64,000 nt of DNA from Pseudomonas sp. M47T1 (GCF_000263855.1 NZ_AJWX01000012.1:62001-126000); one strand, 5' to 3'. Shown: positions 1-11,978, numbered from the stretch's first letter. Program-made: numbers and translations. The notes: a model not told the origin generated them from the sequence alone.

Positions 1-818
1 TGTTCGCCCAGGACAGCATTGCCAAGCAGACTCTGGACACCTCGGTGGCGCTGGTTGGCCAGTACCAGGGCACTTTGCTCACCGATCAGGCCAACGTCAA
101 CAACGCCAAGCTGAACCTGGAGTTCACCCAGATCCGCGCACCCATCAGCGGCCGCGTGGGCCTGCGCCAACTGGACGTGGGCAACCTGGTGGCGGCCAAT
201 GACACCACTGCCCTGGCGGTGATTACCCAGGTGCAACCGATCAGCGTGATCTTCACCCTGCCGGAGACCACCCTGGACCCGGTGCTGGCCCGCGTGCGCA
301 GTGGCGCAATCCTGCCCGTGGAAGCCTGGGACCGCGGCGACCGCGCCCTGCAGGCCAGCGGCGTGCTGCACAGCATCGACAACCAGATCGACACCACCAC
401 CGGCACCCTGAAGTTCAAGGCGTATTTCGATAACAAGGACCTGGCGCTGTTCCCCAACCAGTTCGTCAACGTTCACTTGCTGTCCGATACCCTCAAAAAC
501 GTGGTGCTGGCACCGTCCGCCGCCGTGCAGTTCGGCACCAACGGCACTTTCGTCTATGCCATGGACGGCGACAACAAGGTGCGTATCCGTACCTTGAAAA
601 TCGGCGCCTCGGACGGCAGCGTCACGGTGATCGAAGAGGGCCTGGCCAAAGGCGACCGCGTGGTGCTGGAAGGCACCGACCGCCTGCGCGACGGCAGCAG
701 CGTGGAAGTGGTCAACGACCCGGCCCAGGTGCCGACCACCCCCGGTGAGCACCTGAAGGGTGAAGACGCGGCGGGCAAACAAGCCGGCAGCGGCCACCGG
801 AGCAAGGCGGGCGTATGA
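1..818 (+). CDS. muxA: RND efflux periplasmic adaptor MuxA, 3' part
   Basis: This is the C-terminal part of a membrane-fusion (adaptor) protein that links an inner-membrane RND pump to its outer-membrane channel. The reading frame is open from base 3 to the stop and runs off the left edge, so the true start lies outside the window; the GTG at 45 is internal. Visible parts are the end of the coiled-coil hairpin, the lipoyl half ([20 protein letters not shown]), then the beta-barrel and membrane-proximal domains, ending in a polar Gly/Lys-rich tail. The stop overlaps the next gene's start (ATGA at 815). The two different RND permeases downstream match the MuxA/MdtA arrangement. Confidence 0.9.
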   Translation, partial: FAQDSIAKQTLDTSVALVGQYQGTLLTDQANVNNAKLNLEFTQIRAPISGRVGLRQLDVGNLVAANDTTALAVITQVQPISVIFTLPETTLDPVLARVRSGAILPVEAWDRGDRALQASGVLHSIDNQIDTTTGTLKFKAYFDNKDLALFPNQFVNVHLLSDTLKNVVLAPSAAVQFGTNGTFVYAMDGDNKVRIRTLKIGASDGSVTVIEEGLAKGDRVVLEGTDRLRDGSSVEVVNDPAQVPTTPGEHLKGEDAAGKQAGSGHRSKAGV

Positions 819-3800
819 ATCTGTCGCGGCTGTTCATCCTGCGTCCGGTAGCCACCACCCTGAGCATGCTGGCCATTGTCCTGGCCGGCCTGATCGCCTA
901 CCGCCTGCTGCCGGTCTCGGCGCTGCCACAGGTCGATTACCCGACCATCCGGGTCATGACCCTGTACCCCGGCGCCAGTCCGCAAGTGATGACCAGTGCC
1001 GTGACCGCGCCGCTGGAACGCCAGTTCGGGCAAATGCCCGGCCTGACCCAGATGGCGTCCACCAGCTCGGGCGGCGCCTCGGTGCTGACCCTGCGCTTCA
1101 GCCTTGACATCAACATGGACGTGGCCGAGCAACAGGTGCAGGCGGCCATCAATGCCGCCACCAACCTGCTGCCCACCGATTTGCCGGCGCCGCCGGTGTA
1201 CAACAAGGTCAACCCGGCGGACACCCCGGTGCTTACCTTGGCGGTCAGCTCGAAAACCATGCTGCTGCCCAAGCTCAACGACCTGGTCGACACGCGCATG
1301 GCGCAGAAGATCGCGCAGATCACCGGCGTGGGCATGGTCTCCATTGCCGGCGGCCAGCGCCAGGCCGTGCGCATCAAGGTCAACCCCGAGGCCCTGGCCG
1401 CCGCCGGCCTGAACCTGGCCGACGTGCGTACACTGATCGCCGCCTCCAACGTCAACCAGCCCAAAGGCAACTTCGACGGCCCCACGCGGGTGTCGATGCT
1501 CGACGCCAACGACCAGATGGTTTCGCCTGAGGAGTACGCCAACCTCATTCTCAGCTACCGCAATGGCGCGCCCCTGCGCCTCAAGGATGTTTCGACCATT
1601 GTCGACGGCGCCGAGAACGAGCGCCTGGCCGCCTGGGCCAACGAGAACCAGGCCGTGCTGCTGAACATCCAGCGCCAGCCAGGGGCCAACGTCATTGAAG
1701 TGGTGGACCGGATCAAGGCGGTGCTGCCGTCGATCACCAGCAACCTGCCCGCCGGCCTGGACGTGGCGGTGCTCACCGACCGCACCCAGACCATCCGCGC
1801 CTCGGTCACCGACGTGCAGCACGAACTGCTGTTCTCCGTAGCCCTGGTGGTGTTGGTGACCTTCCTGTTCCTGCGCCGCTTCAGCGCCACCATCATTCCC
1901 TCGGTGGCCGTGCCGCTGTCGCTGATCGGCACGTTCGGCATCATGTACCTGGCCGGTTTCTCCATCAACAACCTGACCCTGATGGCCATGACCATCGCCA
2001 CCGGCTTCGTGGTGGACGATGCCATCGTCATGCTGGAGAACATCTCCCGGCACATCGAGGAGGGCGAGACACCATTGCAGGCCGCCCTCAAGGGTGCCCG
2101 ACAGATCGGCTTCACCCTGCTGTCACTGACCTTCTCGCTGATTGCCGTGCTGATTCCGCTGCTGTTCATGGCCGATGTGGTGGGGCGCCTGTTCCGCGAG
2201 TTTGCCATTACCCTGGCGGTGGCCATCCTGATTTCCCTGGTGGTGTCCCTGACCCTGACGCCCATGATGTGCGCACGGCTGCTCAAGCGCGAACCCAAGC
2301 CGCAAGACCAGACCCGCTTCTACCGGGCCAGCGGCGCCTGGATCGACTGGCTGATCGAGGCCTATGGTCGCAAGCTGCAATGGGTGCTGCGTCACCAGCC
2401 GCTGACCCTGCTGGTGGCAGTGGCTACCCTGGGCCTCACCGTGGTCCTTTACATGGTGGTGCCCAAGGGCTTCTTCCCAGTGCAGGATACTGGGGTCATC
2501 CAGGGCATCACCGAGGCGCCGCAGTCTATTTCCTTCAGCGCCATGAGCCAGCGTCAGCAGGAATTGGCCAAAGTGGTGTTGCAAGACCCCGACGTGGAGA
2601 GCCTGTCGTCCTACATTGGCGTGGACGGCGACAACGCCACGCTCAACAGCGGGCGCATGCTCATCAACCTCAAGCCATTGGGCCAGCGCCGGCTCACCGC
2701 CAGCCAGGTCATCGAGCGTATCCAGCCCGAAGCCGACAAGCTGGTGGGCATGCGCCTGTTCATGCAGCCGGTGCAGGACCTGACCATTGAAGACCGGGTC
2801 AGCCGCACCCAGTACCAGTTCAGCCTTTCTTCGCCCGACGCCGAACTGCTGAGCCAGTGGAGCGGCAAGCTGGTGGATGCCCTGCGCCAGCACCCGCAAC
2901 TGACCGACGTGGCCAGCGACCTGCAGGATAAGGGGCTGCAGGTTTACCTGGTGATCGACCGCGACCAGGCCAAGCGCCTGGGCGTCAACGTGTCCGACAT
3001 CACCAACGCCTTGTACGATGCCTTCGGCCAGCGGCAGATTTCCACCATCTACACCCAGGCCAGCCAGTACCGGGTGGTGTTGCAGGCCGCCAACGCTTCG
3101 GTGATCGGCCCGCAGGCGCTGGAACAGATCTACGTCAAGAGCACGCCCAGCGACAGTGCCATCAACCAGACGGTGTCCACCACGCTCACCGGCAGCGCCT
3201 CGTCCTTGCCGGTAACCAACAGTACCCAGGTGCGCCTGTCCAGCCTGGCGCACATCGAGCAGCGCCAGGCGCAGTTGGCGATCTCCCACATCGGCCAGTT
3301 CCCGGCGGTGATGATGTCGTTCAACCTGGCGCCGGGCGTGGCCCTGGGCCAGGCGGTGGAGCTGATCCAGCAAGTGCAGAAGGACATTGGCATGCCGATT
3401 GGCGTGCAGACTCAATTCCAGGGCGCGGCCCAGGCGTTCCAGGCGTCGCTGTCCAGTACCTTGCTGCTGATTCTGGCGGCGGTGGTGACCATGTACATCG
3501 TGTTGGGCATTCTCTACGAGAGCTACATCCACCCCATCACCATCCTCTCCACCCTGCCGTCGGCGGCGGTGGGCGCCTTGTTGGCGTTGCTGCTGAGCGG
3601 CAATGACCTGGGCATGATCGCCATCATCGGCATCATCCTGCTGATCGGCATCGTCAAGAAGAACGCGATCATGATGATCGACTTCGCCCTGGACGCCGAG
3701 CGCAACCAGGGCCTGGACCCGCAGACCGCCATCTACCAGGCGGCGCTGCTGCGCTTCCGGCCCATCCTGATGACCACCATGGCGGCGCTGTTCGGCGCCG

Positions 3801-3988
3801 TGCCGCTGATGCTGGCCGGTGGCTCCGGCGCCGAACTGCGCCAGCCCCTGGGCCTGGTGATGGTGGGCGGGCTGCTGGTGAGCCAGGTGCTGACTCTGTT
3901 CACCACGCCAGTGATCTACCTGTACTTCGATCGCCTGGCCCGGCGCTGGCGCAAGGCCCAGAGCGCGACGCAGGAAACCTCGGCATGA
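815..3988 (+). CDS. muxB: RND efflux permease MuxB (MdtB-like)
   Basis: This inner-membrane proton-driven drug exporter subunit has 1057 residues, normal for HAE-1 RND pumps. It has an N-terminal transmembrane helix, two large periplasmic loops and two bundles of helices. The proton-relay Asp pair is in TM4 ([17 protein letters not shown], about residue 401) and the TM10 lysine is in [14 protein letters not shown] (about 946). The ATG at 815 overlaps the muxA stop and the gene's own stop overlaps muxC (ATGA at 3985), so translation is probably coupled. By analogy with MuxABC-OpmB and MdtABC, MuxB and MuxC probably form a mixed trimer. Confidence 0.93.
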   Translation: MNLSRLFILRPVATTLSMLAIVLAGLIAYRLLPVSALPQVDYPTIRVMTLYPGASPQVMTSAVTAPLERQFGQMPGLTQMASTSSGGASVLTLRFSLDINMDVAEQQVQAAINAATNLLPTDLPAPPVYNKVNPADTPVLTLAVSSKTMLLPKLNDLVDTRMAQKIAQITGVGMVSIAGGQRQAVRIKVNPEALAAAGLNLADVRTLIAASNVNQPKGNFDGPTRVSMLDANDQMVSPEEYANLILSYRNGAPLRLKDVSTIVDGAENERLAAWANENQAVLLNIQRQPGANVIEVVDRIKAVLPSITSNLPAGLDVAVLTDRTQTIRASVTDVQHELLFSVALVVLVTFLFLRRFSATIIPSVAVPLSLIGTFGIMYLAGFSINNLTLMAMTIATGFVVDDAIVMLENISRHIEEGETPLQAALKGARQIGFTLLSLTFSLIAVLIPLLFMADVVGRLFREFAITLAVAILISLVVSLTLTPMMCARLLKREPKPQDQTRFYRASGAWIDWLIEAYGRKLQWVLRHQPLTLLVAVATLGLTVVLYMVVPKGFFPVQDTGVIQGITEAPQSISFSAMSQRQQELAKVVLQDPDVESLSSYIGVDGDNATLNSGRMLINLKPLGQRRLTASQVIERIQPEADKLVGMRLFMQPVQDLTIEDRVSRTQYQFSLSSPDAELLSQWSGKLVDALRQHPQLTDVASDLQDKGLQVYLVIDRDQAKRLGVNVSDITNALYDAFGQRQISTIYTQASQYRVVLQAANASVIGPQALEQIYVKSTPSDSAINQTVSTTLTGSASSLPVTNSTQVRLSSLAHIEQRQAQLAISHIGQFPAVMMSFNLAPGVALGQAVELIQQVQKDIGMPIGVQTQFQGAAQAFQASLSSTLLLILAAVVTMYIVLGILYESYIHPITILSTLPSAAVGALLALLLSGNDLGMIAIIGIILLIGIVKKNAIMMIDFALDAERNQGLDPQTAIYQAALLRFRPILMTTMAALFGAVPLMLAGGSGAELRQPLGLVMVGGLLVSQVLTLFTTPVIYLYFDRLARRWRKAQSATQETSA

Positions 3989-6900
3989 ACCTGTCGGGCC
4001 CGTTCATTCGCCGCTCGGTGGCGACCATGCTGCTCAGCGTCGCGGTGATGTTGCTGGGCGGCGTCAGCTTCGGCCTGTTGCCGGTGTCACCGTTGCCGCA
4101 GATGGACTTCCCGGTGATCGTGGTGTCGGCCAACCTGGCCGGCGCCAGCCCCGAGGTCATGGCGTCTACCGTGGCTACCCCGCTGGAGCGCGCCTTCGGC
4201 AGCATCTCCGGGGTCACCACCATGAGCAGCCGCTCCAGCCAGGGCTCGACGCGGGTGATTCTGCAGTTCGACATGGACCGCGACATCAATGGCGCGGCGC
4301 GCGAGGTGCAGGCCGCCATCAATGCGTCGCGGCCGTTGCTGCCCAGTGGCATGCGCAGCATGCCCACCTACAAGAAGGTCAACCCGGCCCAGGCGCCGAT
4401 CATGGTGCTGTCGCTGACCTCGGATGTGCTTGAGAAAGGCCAGCTGTATGACCTGGCCTCCACCATCCTGTCCCAGAGCCTGTCCCAGGTGGACGGGGTA
4501 GGGGAGGTGCAGATCGGCGGCAGTTCGCTGCCGGCGGTGCGCATCGAAGTGGAGCCCAACCTGCTCAACCAGTACGGCGTGTCCCTGGACGAGGTGCGCA
4601 CCACCATCGCCAACGCCAACGTGCGCCGGCCCAAGGGTTTCGTCGAGAACAGCGAGCACAACTGGCAGGTGCAGGCCAACGATCAGCTGGAAAAGGCCAA
4701 GGATTACGGCCCGTTGATCATCCGCTACCAGAACGGCTCGGCGCTGCGCCTGAGTGACGTCGCGCACCTGGCCGATGGCGTGGAAGACCGCTACAACGCC
4801 GGTTTCTTCAACGATGATTCGGCGGTGCTGCTGGTGATCAACCGCCAGGCCGGTGCCAACATCATCAAGACCGTGGCGCAGATCAAGGCGCAATTGCCGG
4901 CCCTGGAAGCGGTGCTGCCGGCAAGCGTGCGGCTCAACGTGGCCATGGACCGCTCGCCGGTGATCAGCGCCACCCTGCATGAAGCCGAGCGCACGCTGCT
5001 GATCGCCGTGGCCTTGGTGGTGCTGGTGGTGTACCTGTTCCTGGGCAACTGGCGTGCTTCGCTGATTCCCACCCTGGCGGTGCCGGTGTCGCTGGTAGGT
5101 ACCTTCGCCATCATGTACCTGTGGGGCTTTTCCCTGAACAACCTGTCGCTGATGGCGCTGATTCTGGCCACGGGGCTGGTGGTGGATGACGCCATCGTGG
5201 TGCTGGAGAACATATCCCGGCACATCGACGACGGCATGGCGCCCATGAAGGCCGCCTACAAGGGCGCCCAGGAAGTGGGCTTCACCCTGCTGGCCATGAA
5301 TGCCTCGCTGGTGGCGGTGTTCATGTCGATCCTGTTCATGGGCGGCATCATCGAGAAGCTGTTCCGCGAGTTTTCCATCACCCTGTCGGCGGCCATCGTC
5401 GTGTCGCTGTTGGTGTCGCTGACGCTGACGCCTATGCTCTGCGCGCGTTGGCTCAAGCCCCATGTGCCAGGCCGCGAAAACTGCCTGCAACGCTGGAGCA
5501 ACCGCACCCACGACGCCATGGTGCGCGGTTATGACCGCACTCTGGGCTGGGCCCTGGCGCATCGTCGGCTGACCCTGATCAGCCTGTTGCTGACCATCGG
5601 CGTCAACATCGCCCTTTACGTGGTGGTGCCCAAGACCTTCATGCCCCAGCAGGACACCGGCCAACTGATGGGTTTCGTGCGCGGTGATGACGGCCTGTCG
5701 TTCACGGTCATGCAGCCGAAAATGGAAGCCTTCCGCCGAGCCATCATTGCCGACCCGGCGGTGCTCAGCGTCGCCGGCTTCATCGGCGGCAACAACGGCA
5801 CCAACAACGCCACCATCCTGGTGCGCCTCAAGCCCATCAAGGAGCGCGACATCAACGCCCAGCAAGTCATCGAGCGCTTGCGCAGAAACCTGCCCAAGGT
5901 GCCCGGCGCGCGGCTGATGCTGATGGCCGACCAAGACCTGCAGTTCGGTGGTGCCCGCGACCAGACCACCAACCAGTACCAGTACATCATTCAGAGCGGC
6001 GACCTGGCCGCTTTGCGCACCTGGTACCCGAAAATCACCGAAGCCTTCAAGAAATTGCCCGAGCTGACCTCCCTGGACGCCCGCGAGGGCCGCGGTGCGC
6101 CCCAGGTGACGCTGGTGGTGGACCGCGACCAGGCCAAGCGCCTGGGCATAGACATGAGCACCGTCACCGCGGTGCTCAACAACGCCTACAGCCAGCGGCA
6201 GATTTCCACCATCTACGACAGCCTCAATCAGTACGAAGTGGTGATGGAGATCAACCCCAAATACGCCCAGGACCCGGTCACCCTCGACCAGGTGCAGGTG
6301 ATCAACTCGGCGGGGGCGCGGGTGCCGCTGTCCAGCATTGCCCACTACGTGAACAGCCTGGCCGACGACAGCGTCAGCCACGAGGGCCAGTTCGCCTCGG
6401 AAAGCATTTCCTTCGACCTGGCCGAAGGCGTGCCGCTGGACCGCGCCACCGCCGCCATCGAGCGGGCCATTGCTTCGCTGGGGTTGCCCGAGGACATCAT
6501 CGTCAAGGTGGCGGGTACCGGCGACGCCTTCGCTGCCGCGCAGAAAAGCCAGCCCTGGATGATCCTTGGCTCGCTGGTGCTGGTGTACCTGGTGCTGGGC
6601 ATTCTCTATGAGAGCTACGTGCACCCGCTCACCATCCTCTCGACCCTGCCGTCGGCGGGGGTGGGCGCGCTGTTGAGCATTTACGTGACCGGCGGCGAGT
6701 TCAGTCTGATCTCGCTGCTGGGCTTGTTCCTGCTGATTGGCGTGGTGAAAAAGAACGCCATCCTGATGATTGACCTGGCGCTGCAACTGGAGCGCGAGCA
6801 CGGCATGGGCCCGCTGGACTCGATTCGCCAGGCCTGCCTGCAACGCCTGCGGCCAATCCTGATGACGACGTTGGCGGCGATCCTCGGCGCGCTGCCGCTG

Positions 6901-7092
6901 CTGATGGGCGGCACCGAAGGCGCCGAAATGCGCCAGCCGCTGGGCCTGACCATCATCGGCGGGCTGGTTTTCAGCCAGATCCTGACCCTGTACACCACGC
7001 CGGTGGTGTACCTCTACCTTGACCGCTTGCGCCACCGCGTCAACCACTGGCGCGGCGTACGTACCGATGCATCCCTGGAAACCCCGCTATGA
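3985..7092 (+). CDS. muxC: RND efflux permease MuxC (MdtC-like)
   Basis: This is the second RND permease of the same operon (1035 residues), clearly related to but distinct from MuxB. The TM4 motif [17 protein letters not shown] (Asp pair about residue 401) and the TM10 motif [14 protein letters not shown] (about 921) are intact, so both permeases keep the proton-relay residues. Two non-identical RND genes behind one adaptor is the hallmark of the Mux/Mdt family. The start overlaps the muxB stop and the 3' end overlaps opmB by 4 nt. A very long antisense open frame lies across this gene, but it is a by-product of GC-rich third positions. Confidence 0.93.
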   Translation: MNLSGPFIRRSVATMLLSVAVMLLGGVSFGLLPVSPLPQMDFPVIVVSANLAGASPEVMASTVATPLERAFGSISGVTTMSSRSSQGSTRVILQFDMDRDINGAAREVQAAINASRPLLPSGMRSMPTYKKVNPAQAPIMVLSLTSDVLEKGQLYDLASTILSQSLSQVDGVGEVQIGGSSLPAVRIEVEPNLLNQYGVSLDEVRTTIANANVRRPKGFVENSEHNWQVQANDQLEKAKDYGPLIIRYQNGSALRLSDVAHLADGVEDRYNAGFFNDDSAVLLVINRQAGANIIKTVAQIKAQLPALEAVLPASVRLNVAMDRSPVISATLHEAERTLLIAVALVVLVVYLFLGNWRASLIPTLAVPVSLVGTFAIMYLWGFSLNNLSLMALILATGLVVDDAIVVLENISRHIDDGMAPMKAAYKGAQEVGFTLLAMNASLVAVFMSILFMGGIIEKLFREFSITLSAAIVVSLLVSLTLTPMLCARWLKPHVPGRENCLQRWSNRTHDAMVRGYDRTLGWALAHRRLTLISLLLTIGVNIALYVVVPKTFMPQQDTGQLMGFVRGDDGLSFTVMQPKMEAFRRAIIADPAVLSVAGFIGGNNGTNNATILVRLKPIKERDINAQQVIERLRRNLPKVPGARLMLMADQDLQFGGARDQTTNQYQYIIQSGDLAALRTWYPKITEAFKKLPELTSLDAREGRGAPQVTLVVDRDQAKRLGIDMSTVTAVLNNAYSQRQISTIYDSLNQYEVVMEINPKYAQDPVTLDQVQVINSAGARVPLSSIAHYVNSLADDSVSHEGQFASESISFDLAEGVPLDRATAAIERAIASLGLPEDIIVKVAGTGDAFAAAQKSQPWMILGSLVLVYLVLGILYESYVHPLTILSTLPSAGVGALLSIYVTGGEFSLISLLGLFLLIGVVKKNAILMIDLALQLEREHGMGPLDSIRQACLQRLRPILMTTLAAILGALPLLMGGTEGAEMRQPLGLTIIGGLVFSQILTLYTTPVVYLYLDRLRHRVNHWRGVRTDASLETPL

Positions 7093-8588
7093 CCAAGCTG
7101 ATCGTGCCGCGCCCCCTGACCTGCCAGATGGCCACCGCCCGTGGTTCGTGGGTGCTCAACCTGGGCCTGAGCACGATGATGCTCGCAGGCCTGCTGCTGG
7201 GCGGTTGCGCCGTGGGCCCCGACTACAAGCGCCCGGATGTGGCGGCGCCGGCGCAGTTCAAGCAAGCCCAGGGCTGGCGCCAGGCGCAGCCCAGCGATGC
7301 CCTGGCGCGGGGTGCCTGGTGGGAGGTTTACGGCGACGTGCAGCTTAACGGCCTGGTGGAGCGCCTGAACCACTCCAACCAGACCGTGGCGCAATATGAA
7401 GCGCAGTACCGGCAGTCCCAGGCGCTGGTGAAAAGCGCCCGGGGTGCGTTTTTCCCCACCGTGGACCTCAGCGCCAGCAAAAGCCGCTCAAGCCAAGGCA
7501 CCGGCAGCAGCAACTCCAGCCTGGGCAGCGCCAGCAGCGGCATTCGCAACACCTACAACGCCCAGGCCAACGTCAGCTGGGAGGCCGACGTGTGGGGCAA
7601 GTTGCGCCGTGGCCTGGAAGCCGACAAGGGCAGCGCCCAGGCCAGCCTCGCCGACCTGGCTGCCATGCGCCTGAGCCTGCAGTCGGAGCTGGTGCAGAAC
7701 TACCTGCAGCTGCGCGTGATCGATGAACAGAAGCGCTTGCTGCAGGCTACGGTGGAAACCTACCAGCGCTCGCTGACCATGACGCAGAACCAGTACCGGG
7801 TTGGCGTTTCTGGCGCCGATGCAGTGGCCCAGGCGCAAACCCAGCTGCGCACCACCCAGGCCGACCTGGTGGACCTGGCCTGGCAGCGCGCCCAGTACGA
7901 AAATGCCATTGCCGTGCTAATGGGCGTGCCGCCGGCCGACTTCAACCTGGCCGAAACCAAGGCCATCCCGGCCTTGCCGGCAATCCCGGTGCAGGTCCCG
8001 TCCCAGTGGTTGGAGCGGCGCCCCGACATCGCGGCCGCCGAACGTTCGGTGATGGCGGCCAATGCCAACATCGGCGTGGCCAAGAGTGCCTACTTCCCGG
8101 ACCTGACCCTGAGCCTGTCAGGCGGGTACAGCAGCAGTACCTTCGCCAACTGGCTGACCCTGCCCAACCGCTTCTGGTCGGTGGGCCCGCAATTGGCCGG
8201 CACCCTGTTTGATGGCGGCCAGCGTTCGGCGGAAGTGGAGCGTACCGAGGCGGTCTACGACCAGACCGTTGCCCAGTACCGCCAGACCGTGCTCAACGGT
8301 TTCCAGGAAGTGGAAAACTACATGGTCCAGCTCAAGGTCTACGAGGACGAGGCCCAGGTGCGCCAACAGGCGCTGGAATCGGCGCGGGAGTCCTTGCGCC
8401 TGACCACCAACCAATACAAGGCGGGGCTGATTGCCTATCTTGATGTGGTGACCGTTCAAGCCACTGCCCTGGGCAACGAGCGCAGTGTCCTGAACGTGCT
8501 GCAAAGCCGCCTGGTGGCCAGCGTGCAGTTGATCGCCGCGCTGGGCGGTGGCTGGGACGGGCAAATGGATTTAACGCGCAGTCCTTGA
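7089..8588 (+). CDS. opmB: Outer-membrane efflux lipoprotein OpmB (OprM/NodT family)
   Basis: This is the outer-membrane channel of the tripartite pump, 499 residues. After an N-terminal hydrophobic segment there is a lipobox (LLLGGC, Cys about residue 40) followed by AVGPDYKRPDV, the usual start of mature OprM-type lipoproteins. Two OEP repeats follow, with the typical LERRPDIAAAERSVMAANANIG and coiled-coil NQYKAGLIAYLDV segments. The start chosen overlaps muxC (ATGA). The leader before the lipobox is rather long, so an internal Met (residue 14 or 29/30) could be the real start. No clear terminator hairpin follows. Confidence 0.9.
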   Translation: MTKLIVPRPLTCQMATARGSWVLNLGLSTMMLAGLLLGGCAVGPDYKRPDVAAPAQFKQAQGWRQAQPSDALARGAWWEVYGDVQLNGLVERLNHSNQTVAQYEAQYRQSQALVKSARGAFFPTVDLSASKSRSSQGTGSSNSSLGSASSGIRNTYNAQANVSWEADVWGKLRRGLEADKGSAQASLADLAAMRLSLQSELVQNYLQLRVIDEQKRLLQATVETYQRSLTMTQNQYRVGVSGADAVAQAQTQLRTTQADLVDLAWQRAQYENAIAVLMGVPPADFNLAETKAIPALPAIPVQVPSQWLERRPDIAAAERSVMAANANIGVAKSAYFPDLTLSLSGGYSSSTFANWLTLPNRFWSVGPQLAGTLFDGGQRSAEVERTEAVYDQTVAQYRQTVLNGFQEVENYMVQLKVYEDEAQVRQQALESARESLRLTTNQYKAGLIAYLDVVTVQATALGNERSVLNVLQSRLVASVQLIAALGGGWDGQMDLTRSP

Positions 8589-8806
8589 AGCCGTCCGTCT
8601 GAAAGGTTAAGGTCTGTCTTGCCCTTGTACAAGGCTGTACAGGGGCTAGACCCTTGTAGAAGCTGGGCTCGGTAGTGGCATAGCGATATCGCGCCAGCCC
8701 CCGACAGTCACGCGCTCTTCCCAAGCAAACAAGCGTTTAATTGCGTACAATCCTGCGCCATTCATTAGGCAGGGAACGCGTCGGATTTGCAGGTTCAGAG
8801 TGTCGC

Positions 8807-10897
8807 ATGCTGATTGGTAGCTATTCCCCCTCCCTGGTAATCATCTCGCTGTGCGTGGCCATGCTGGCCTCGTACACGGCGCTGGATCTGGTTGGCCGCA
8901 TCGCCACCGCCAGGGGCCGGGCAGTGTACTTCTGGATGGGGGGTGGTTCGCTGTCGATGGGGGTGGGCATCTGGTCGATGCACTTTATCGGCATGCTCGC
9001 CTTCAGTCTGCCCATCGACGTGGGCTACGACCTGAAGCTCACAGGGCTGTCCTTGCTGATTGCCATTTTGTCATCGGGCTTTGCCCTGTGGCTGGTCAGC
9101 CAGCCGCGCCTGCCCTTGAGCCAGTTGGCCTTGGGGGCGCTGATCATGGGTGGCGGTATTGCCAGCATGCACTACACCGGCATGGCCGCCATGCGCATGA
9201 CCCCGGGCATTCAATACGACACGCTGCTGTTCATCGACTCGCTGATCATCGCCATCGGTGCCTCGGCGGCGGCCCTGTACATCGCCTTTCGCCTGCGCCA
9301 TGCCGCGCCCCACGTGGTGCTGGCGCGCGGCGTGGCGTCGGTGGTGATGGGCATTGCCATCGTCGGCATGCACTACACCGGCATGGCCGCGGCAATGTTC
9401 CCCGAAGGCAGTGTCTGTGGCGCGGCCGGCGGCGGGCTGACCGGCAAGGGCCTGGACTACCTGGTGCTGATCACCAGCCTGGCGGTGCTGGGCATTACCT
9501 TGCTGACCTCGGTGCTGGACGCGCGCATGGAAGCGCGCACCGCGGACCTGGCCAACTCGTTGCGCCTGGCGAACCGCGAACTCACCCAATTGGCCCTGCA
9601 TGACAACCTCACCGGCCTGCCCAACCGCGTGCTGCTGGCCGACCGTATTGACCAGGCCATGCAGATGGTCGACGAAAACGGCGGCTGCTTCGCACTGATG
9701 TTCATTGACCTGGACGGCTTCAAACCGGTCAACGACGCCTTTGGTCACCACATGGGCGACGAACTGTTGCGCGCCGTGGGCCTGCGCCTGCGCGGCAACC
9801 TGCATGGCCAGGACACGCTGGCGCGTATCGGCGGCGATGAATTCGTGTTGCTGGTGGCCTTGCCCGAGCCTAACGATGCGCCCACCGTGGCGGCGCGTCA
9901 GGTCGGCCTGATCAGCCAGCCGTTCCGTCTGGCCGAGCAAAGCCTGCAGATATCAGCCAGCATCGGTATTGCCCTGTACCCCGGCAACGGTACTGACCAG
10001 CATGCCTTGCTGATGAATGCCGACGCGGCCATGTACCACGCCAAGAGCGCGGGCAAGAACGGCTACAGCTTCTTCGACGGTTCCATGAACACCAATGCCC
10101 GCAAGCAGCTGCAACTATTGCAAGACCTGCGCATGGCGGTGGAAAAGGATCAGTTGCGCCTGCATTACCAGCCCAAGTTCGACGCCGGTACCGGCCTGCC
10201 GGTGGGCGCCGAGGCGCTGCTGCGCTGGCAGCATCCGGAGATGGGATTGCTGGGTCCCGACTGCTTCATCGAGCTGGCGGAAAAGACCGGGCTGATCATC
10301 AGCATGGGCGAGTGGGTGCTGGACGAAGCCTGCCGGCAAATGCACGCATGGGTTCAGCAGGGCTATGGCCACTGGCGCGTCGCGGTCAACCTGTCGGCGC
10401 TGCAGTTCTGCCACGTGGGCCTGGTGGCCAGCGTGTCGGCGGCGCTTGCGCGCCATCAGTTGTCAGCCAATAACCTGACCCTGGAAATCACCGAATCCAC
10501 GGCCATGAACGATGCCGATGCGAGCATGAGCGTGCTGCGCCAGCTGTCGGACATGGGCGTGGACCTGTCCATCGACGACTTTGGTACCGGCTATTCGAGC
10601 CTGATGTACCTCAAGCGCCTGCCGGCCAACGAATTGAAAATTGACCGTGGCTTTGTCCGTGACCTGGAGCAGGACAGTGATGATGCTGCGATCGTCTCGG
10701 CCATTGTCGCCCTGGGCCAGGCCCTGGGCTTGCGCATTGTGGCCGAAGGTGTGGAAACCGATAACCAGCAGGACTTCCTCACCCGCCTGGGCTGCGATTC
10801 GCTGCAAGGCTTCCTGCTGGGGCACCCGTTGCCGGCCGAGCATTTCATGGCCGACATTCACGCCGCCGAACAACAGCAGCGCGCTTCGGGAACCTGA
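8807..10897 (+). CDS. MHYT-GGDEF-EAL cyclic-di-GMP turnover protein
   Basis: This membrane-bound protein has both a diguanylate cyclase and a phosphodiesterase domain (696 residues from the ATG at 8807). The frame is open from 8741, but MLIGSYSPSL is the normal start of MHYT proteins. The N-terminal seven-helix sensor has three MHYT-type motifs: MHFIGM (about residue 57), MHYTGM (about 120) and MHYTGM (about 187). The cyclase motif is RIGGDEF (about 341) and the EAL is in GAEALLRW (about 467), followed by DDFGTGYSS and AEGVE. The inhibitory RxxD site is degenerate (HGQD in place of RxxD). Architecture and length resemble MucR and NbdA of P. aeruginosa, but I cannot choose between them. Confidence 0.88.
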   Translation: MLIGSYSPSLVIISLCVAMLASYTALDLVGRIATARGRAVYFWMGGGSLSMGVGIWSMHFIGMLAFSLPIDVGYDLKLTGLSLLIAILSSGFALWLVSQPRLPLSQLALGALIMGGGIASMHYTGMAAMRMTPGIQYDTLLFIDSLIIAIGASAAALYIAFRLRHAAPHVVLARGVASVVMGIAIVGMHYTGMAAAMFPEGSVCGAAGGGLTGKGLDYLVLITSLAVLGITLLTSVLDARMEARTADLANSLRLANRELTQLALHDNLTGLPNRVLLADRIDQAMQMVDENGGCFALMFIDLDGFKPVNDAFGHHMGDELLRAVGLRLRGNLHGQDTLARIGGDEFVLLVALPEPNDAPTVAARQVGLISQPFRLAEQSLQISASIGIALYPGNGTDQHALLMNADAAMYHAKSAGKNGYSFFDGSMNTNARKQLQLLQDLRMAVEKDQLRLHYQPKFDAGTGLPVGAEALLRWQHPEMGLLGPDCFIELAEKTGLIISMGEWVLDEACRQMHAWVQQGYGHWRVAVNLSALQFCHVGLVASVSAALARHQLSANNLTLEITESTAMNDADASMSVLRQLSDMGVDLSIDDFGTGYSSLMYLKRLPANELKIDRGFVRDLEQDSDDAAIVSAIVALGQALGLRIVAEGVETDNQQDFLTRLGCDSLQGFLLGHPLPAEHFMADIHAAEQQQRASGT

Positions 10898-10992
10898 GCG
10901 CTTGCACTGGCGGGGCGGGCCGCTCCTGCGGTAATGTCCCACTGCTTTTTTTCACCTTGCTCAAGTCCCCCATGAGGAGCGCACCGAGGTCC

Positions 10993-11739
10993 ATGGATAA
11001 AGTCATCGTCATCACCGGCGGCAGCCGCGGCATTGGCGCTGCCACGGCGCGGCTGGCCGCCCGCCAGGGTTATCGCGTGTGCATCAACTATCTGTCCGAC
11101 GAGCAGGCCGCCCAGGCTACCTTGGCCGAGGTCCGCGAACTGGGGGCCCAGGCCATCGCTGTGCGTGCCGATGTCAGCGTCGAGGACGAAGTGGTGCACC
11201 TGTTCAACCGGGTCGATGCGGAACTGGGCACCGTCACCGCGCTGATCAACAACGCCGCCACTGTGGGCCACACCTCGCGGGTGGACGAGATGTCGGAATT
11301 TCGCCTGCTCAAGTTGCTCAAGAGCAACGTGGCCGGGCCGATACTGTGCGCCAAGCACGCGATCCTGCGCATGTCCACGCGCCACGGCGGCCAGGGCGGC
11401 AGCATCGTCAACGTCTCCTCGGTGGCTGCGCGCCTGGGCTCACCCGGCGAATACGTGGACTACGCCGCCTCCAAGGGCGCCCTGGACACCTTCACCATTG
11501 GCCTGGCCAAGGAGCTGGCGGGGGAGAGCGTGCGTGTGAACGCGGTGCGCCCGGGGTACATCTATACCGAGTTCCATGCATTGAGCGGTGACCCGGACCG
11601 GGTCAGCAAGCTGGAGCCGGGGATTCCCATGGGACGGGGTGGGCAGCCTCATGAGGTGGCGGAGGCGATTTTGTGGTTGGCTTCCGAGAGTGCCAGTTAT
11701 ACCACTGGGAGCTTTCTGGACCTGGGTGGCGGCCGTTGA
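10993..11739 (+). CDS. SDR-family NAD(P)-dependent oxidoreductase
   Basis: This is a classical short-chain dehydrogenase/reductase of 248 residues. The N-terminal cofactor motif is TGGSRGIG, then LINNAA, the catalytic Ser in NVSSVAAR and the YAASK pair. The C-terminal GGxPHEVAEAILWLASESASYTTG segment is typical of classical SDRs. The ATG at 10993 gives the standard SDR start (MDKVIVITGG); an upstream TTG at 10957 is also open but would add an unusual extension. An AGGAG lies 13 nt upstream of the chosen start. Substrate unknown; the neighbours give no pathway clue. Confidence 0.8.
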   Translation: MDKVIVITGGSRGIGAATARLAARQGYRVCINYLSDEQAAQATLAEVRELGAQAIAVRADVSVEDEVVHLFNRVDAELGTVTALINNAATVGHTSRVDEMSEFRLLKLLKSNVAGPILCAKHAILRMSTRHGGQGGSIVNVSSVAARLGSPGEYVDYAASKGALDTFTIGLAKELAGESVRVNAVRPGYIYTEFHALSGDPDRVSKLEPGIPMGRGGQPHEVAEAILWLASESASYTTGSFLDLGGGR

Positions 11740-11765
11740 GGCACGATACCCGGGCACTGTAGCCT

Positions 11766-11815
11766 CTGCCGCCAGGCTGCGCTGGCCCTTGGCCCGCTGG
11801 AGATCTGCAGCGGGT
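11766..11815. repeat. Half copy of a Pseudomonas palindromic intergenic repeat
   Basis: The stretch CTGCCGCCAGGCTGCGCTGG followed by CCCTTGG, CGCTGGAGATCT and CAG matches the left half of the longer repeats at 56666-56755 and 58862-58949. The right arm seen in those copies is missing or too diverged to recognise. Confidence 0.55.
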
Positions 11816-11940
11816 TGAGATCGAGCGCCGCGGGCGGCGTGCGATTTCATGGGCGGCGCAAAAACATCTTTTGGCCCACCGCGGCACCCCCAAAACCCAA
11901 CGCTGCGGCCGGCCTGATGTTGGCAGTTCGTGGTGTCCAT

Positions 11941-11978
11941 AAAAAAGCCCCGGGCTCGAAGAGAGCCCAGGGCTTTTT
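11941..11978 (-). terminator. Rho-independent terminator of the MFS transporter gene
   Basis: A strong stem (GCCCcGGGCTC / GAGCCCaGGGC, loop GAAGA) is flanked by A6 on one side and T5 on the other, so it could stop transcription from either strand. It lies 18 nt beyond the stop of the minus-strand transporter gene and about 200 nt beyond the SDR gene. Confidence 0.88.

Noticed and set aside
4087..7047. A 986-codon open frame antisense to muxC, and other long minus-strand frames over muxB, treS and glgE
   Set aside because: They are rich in His, Gln, Gly and Arg with no domains, and lie opposite genes with clear family motifs. High GC at third positions leaves the opposite strand open.
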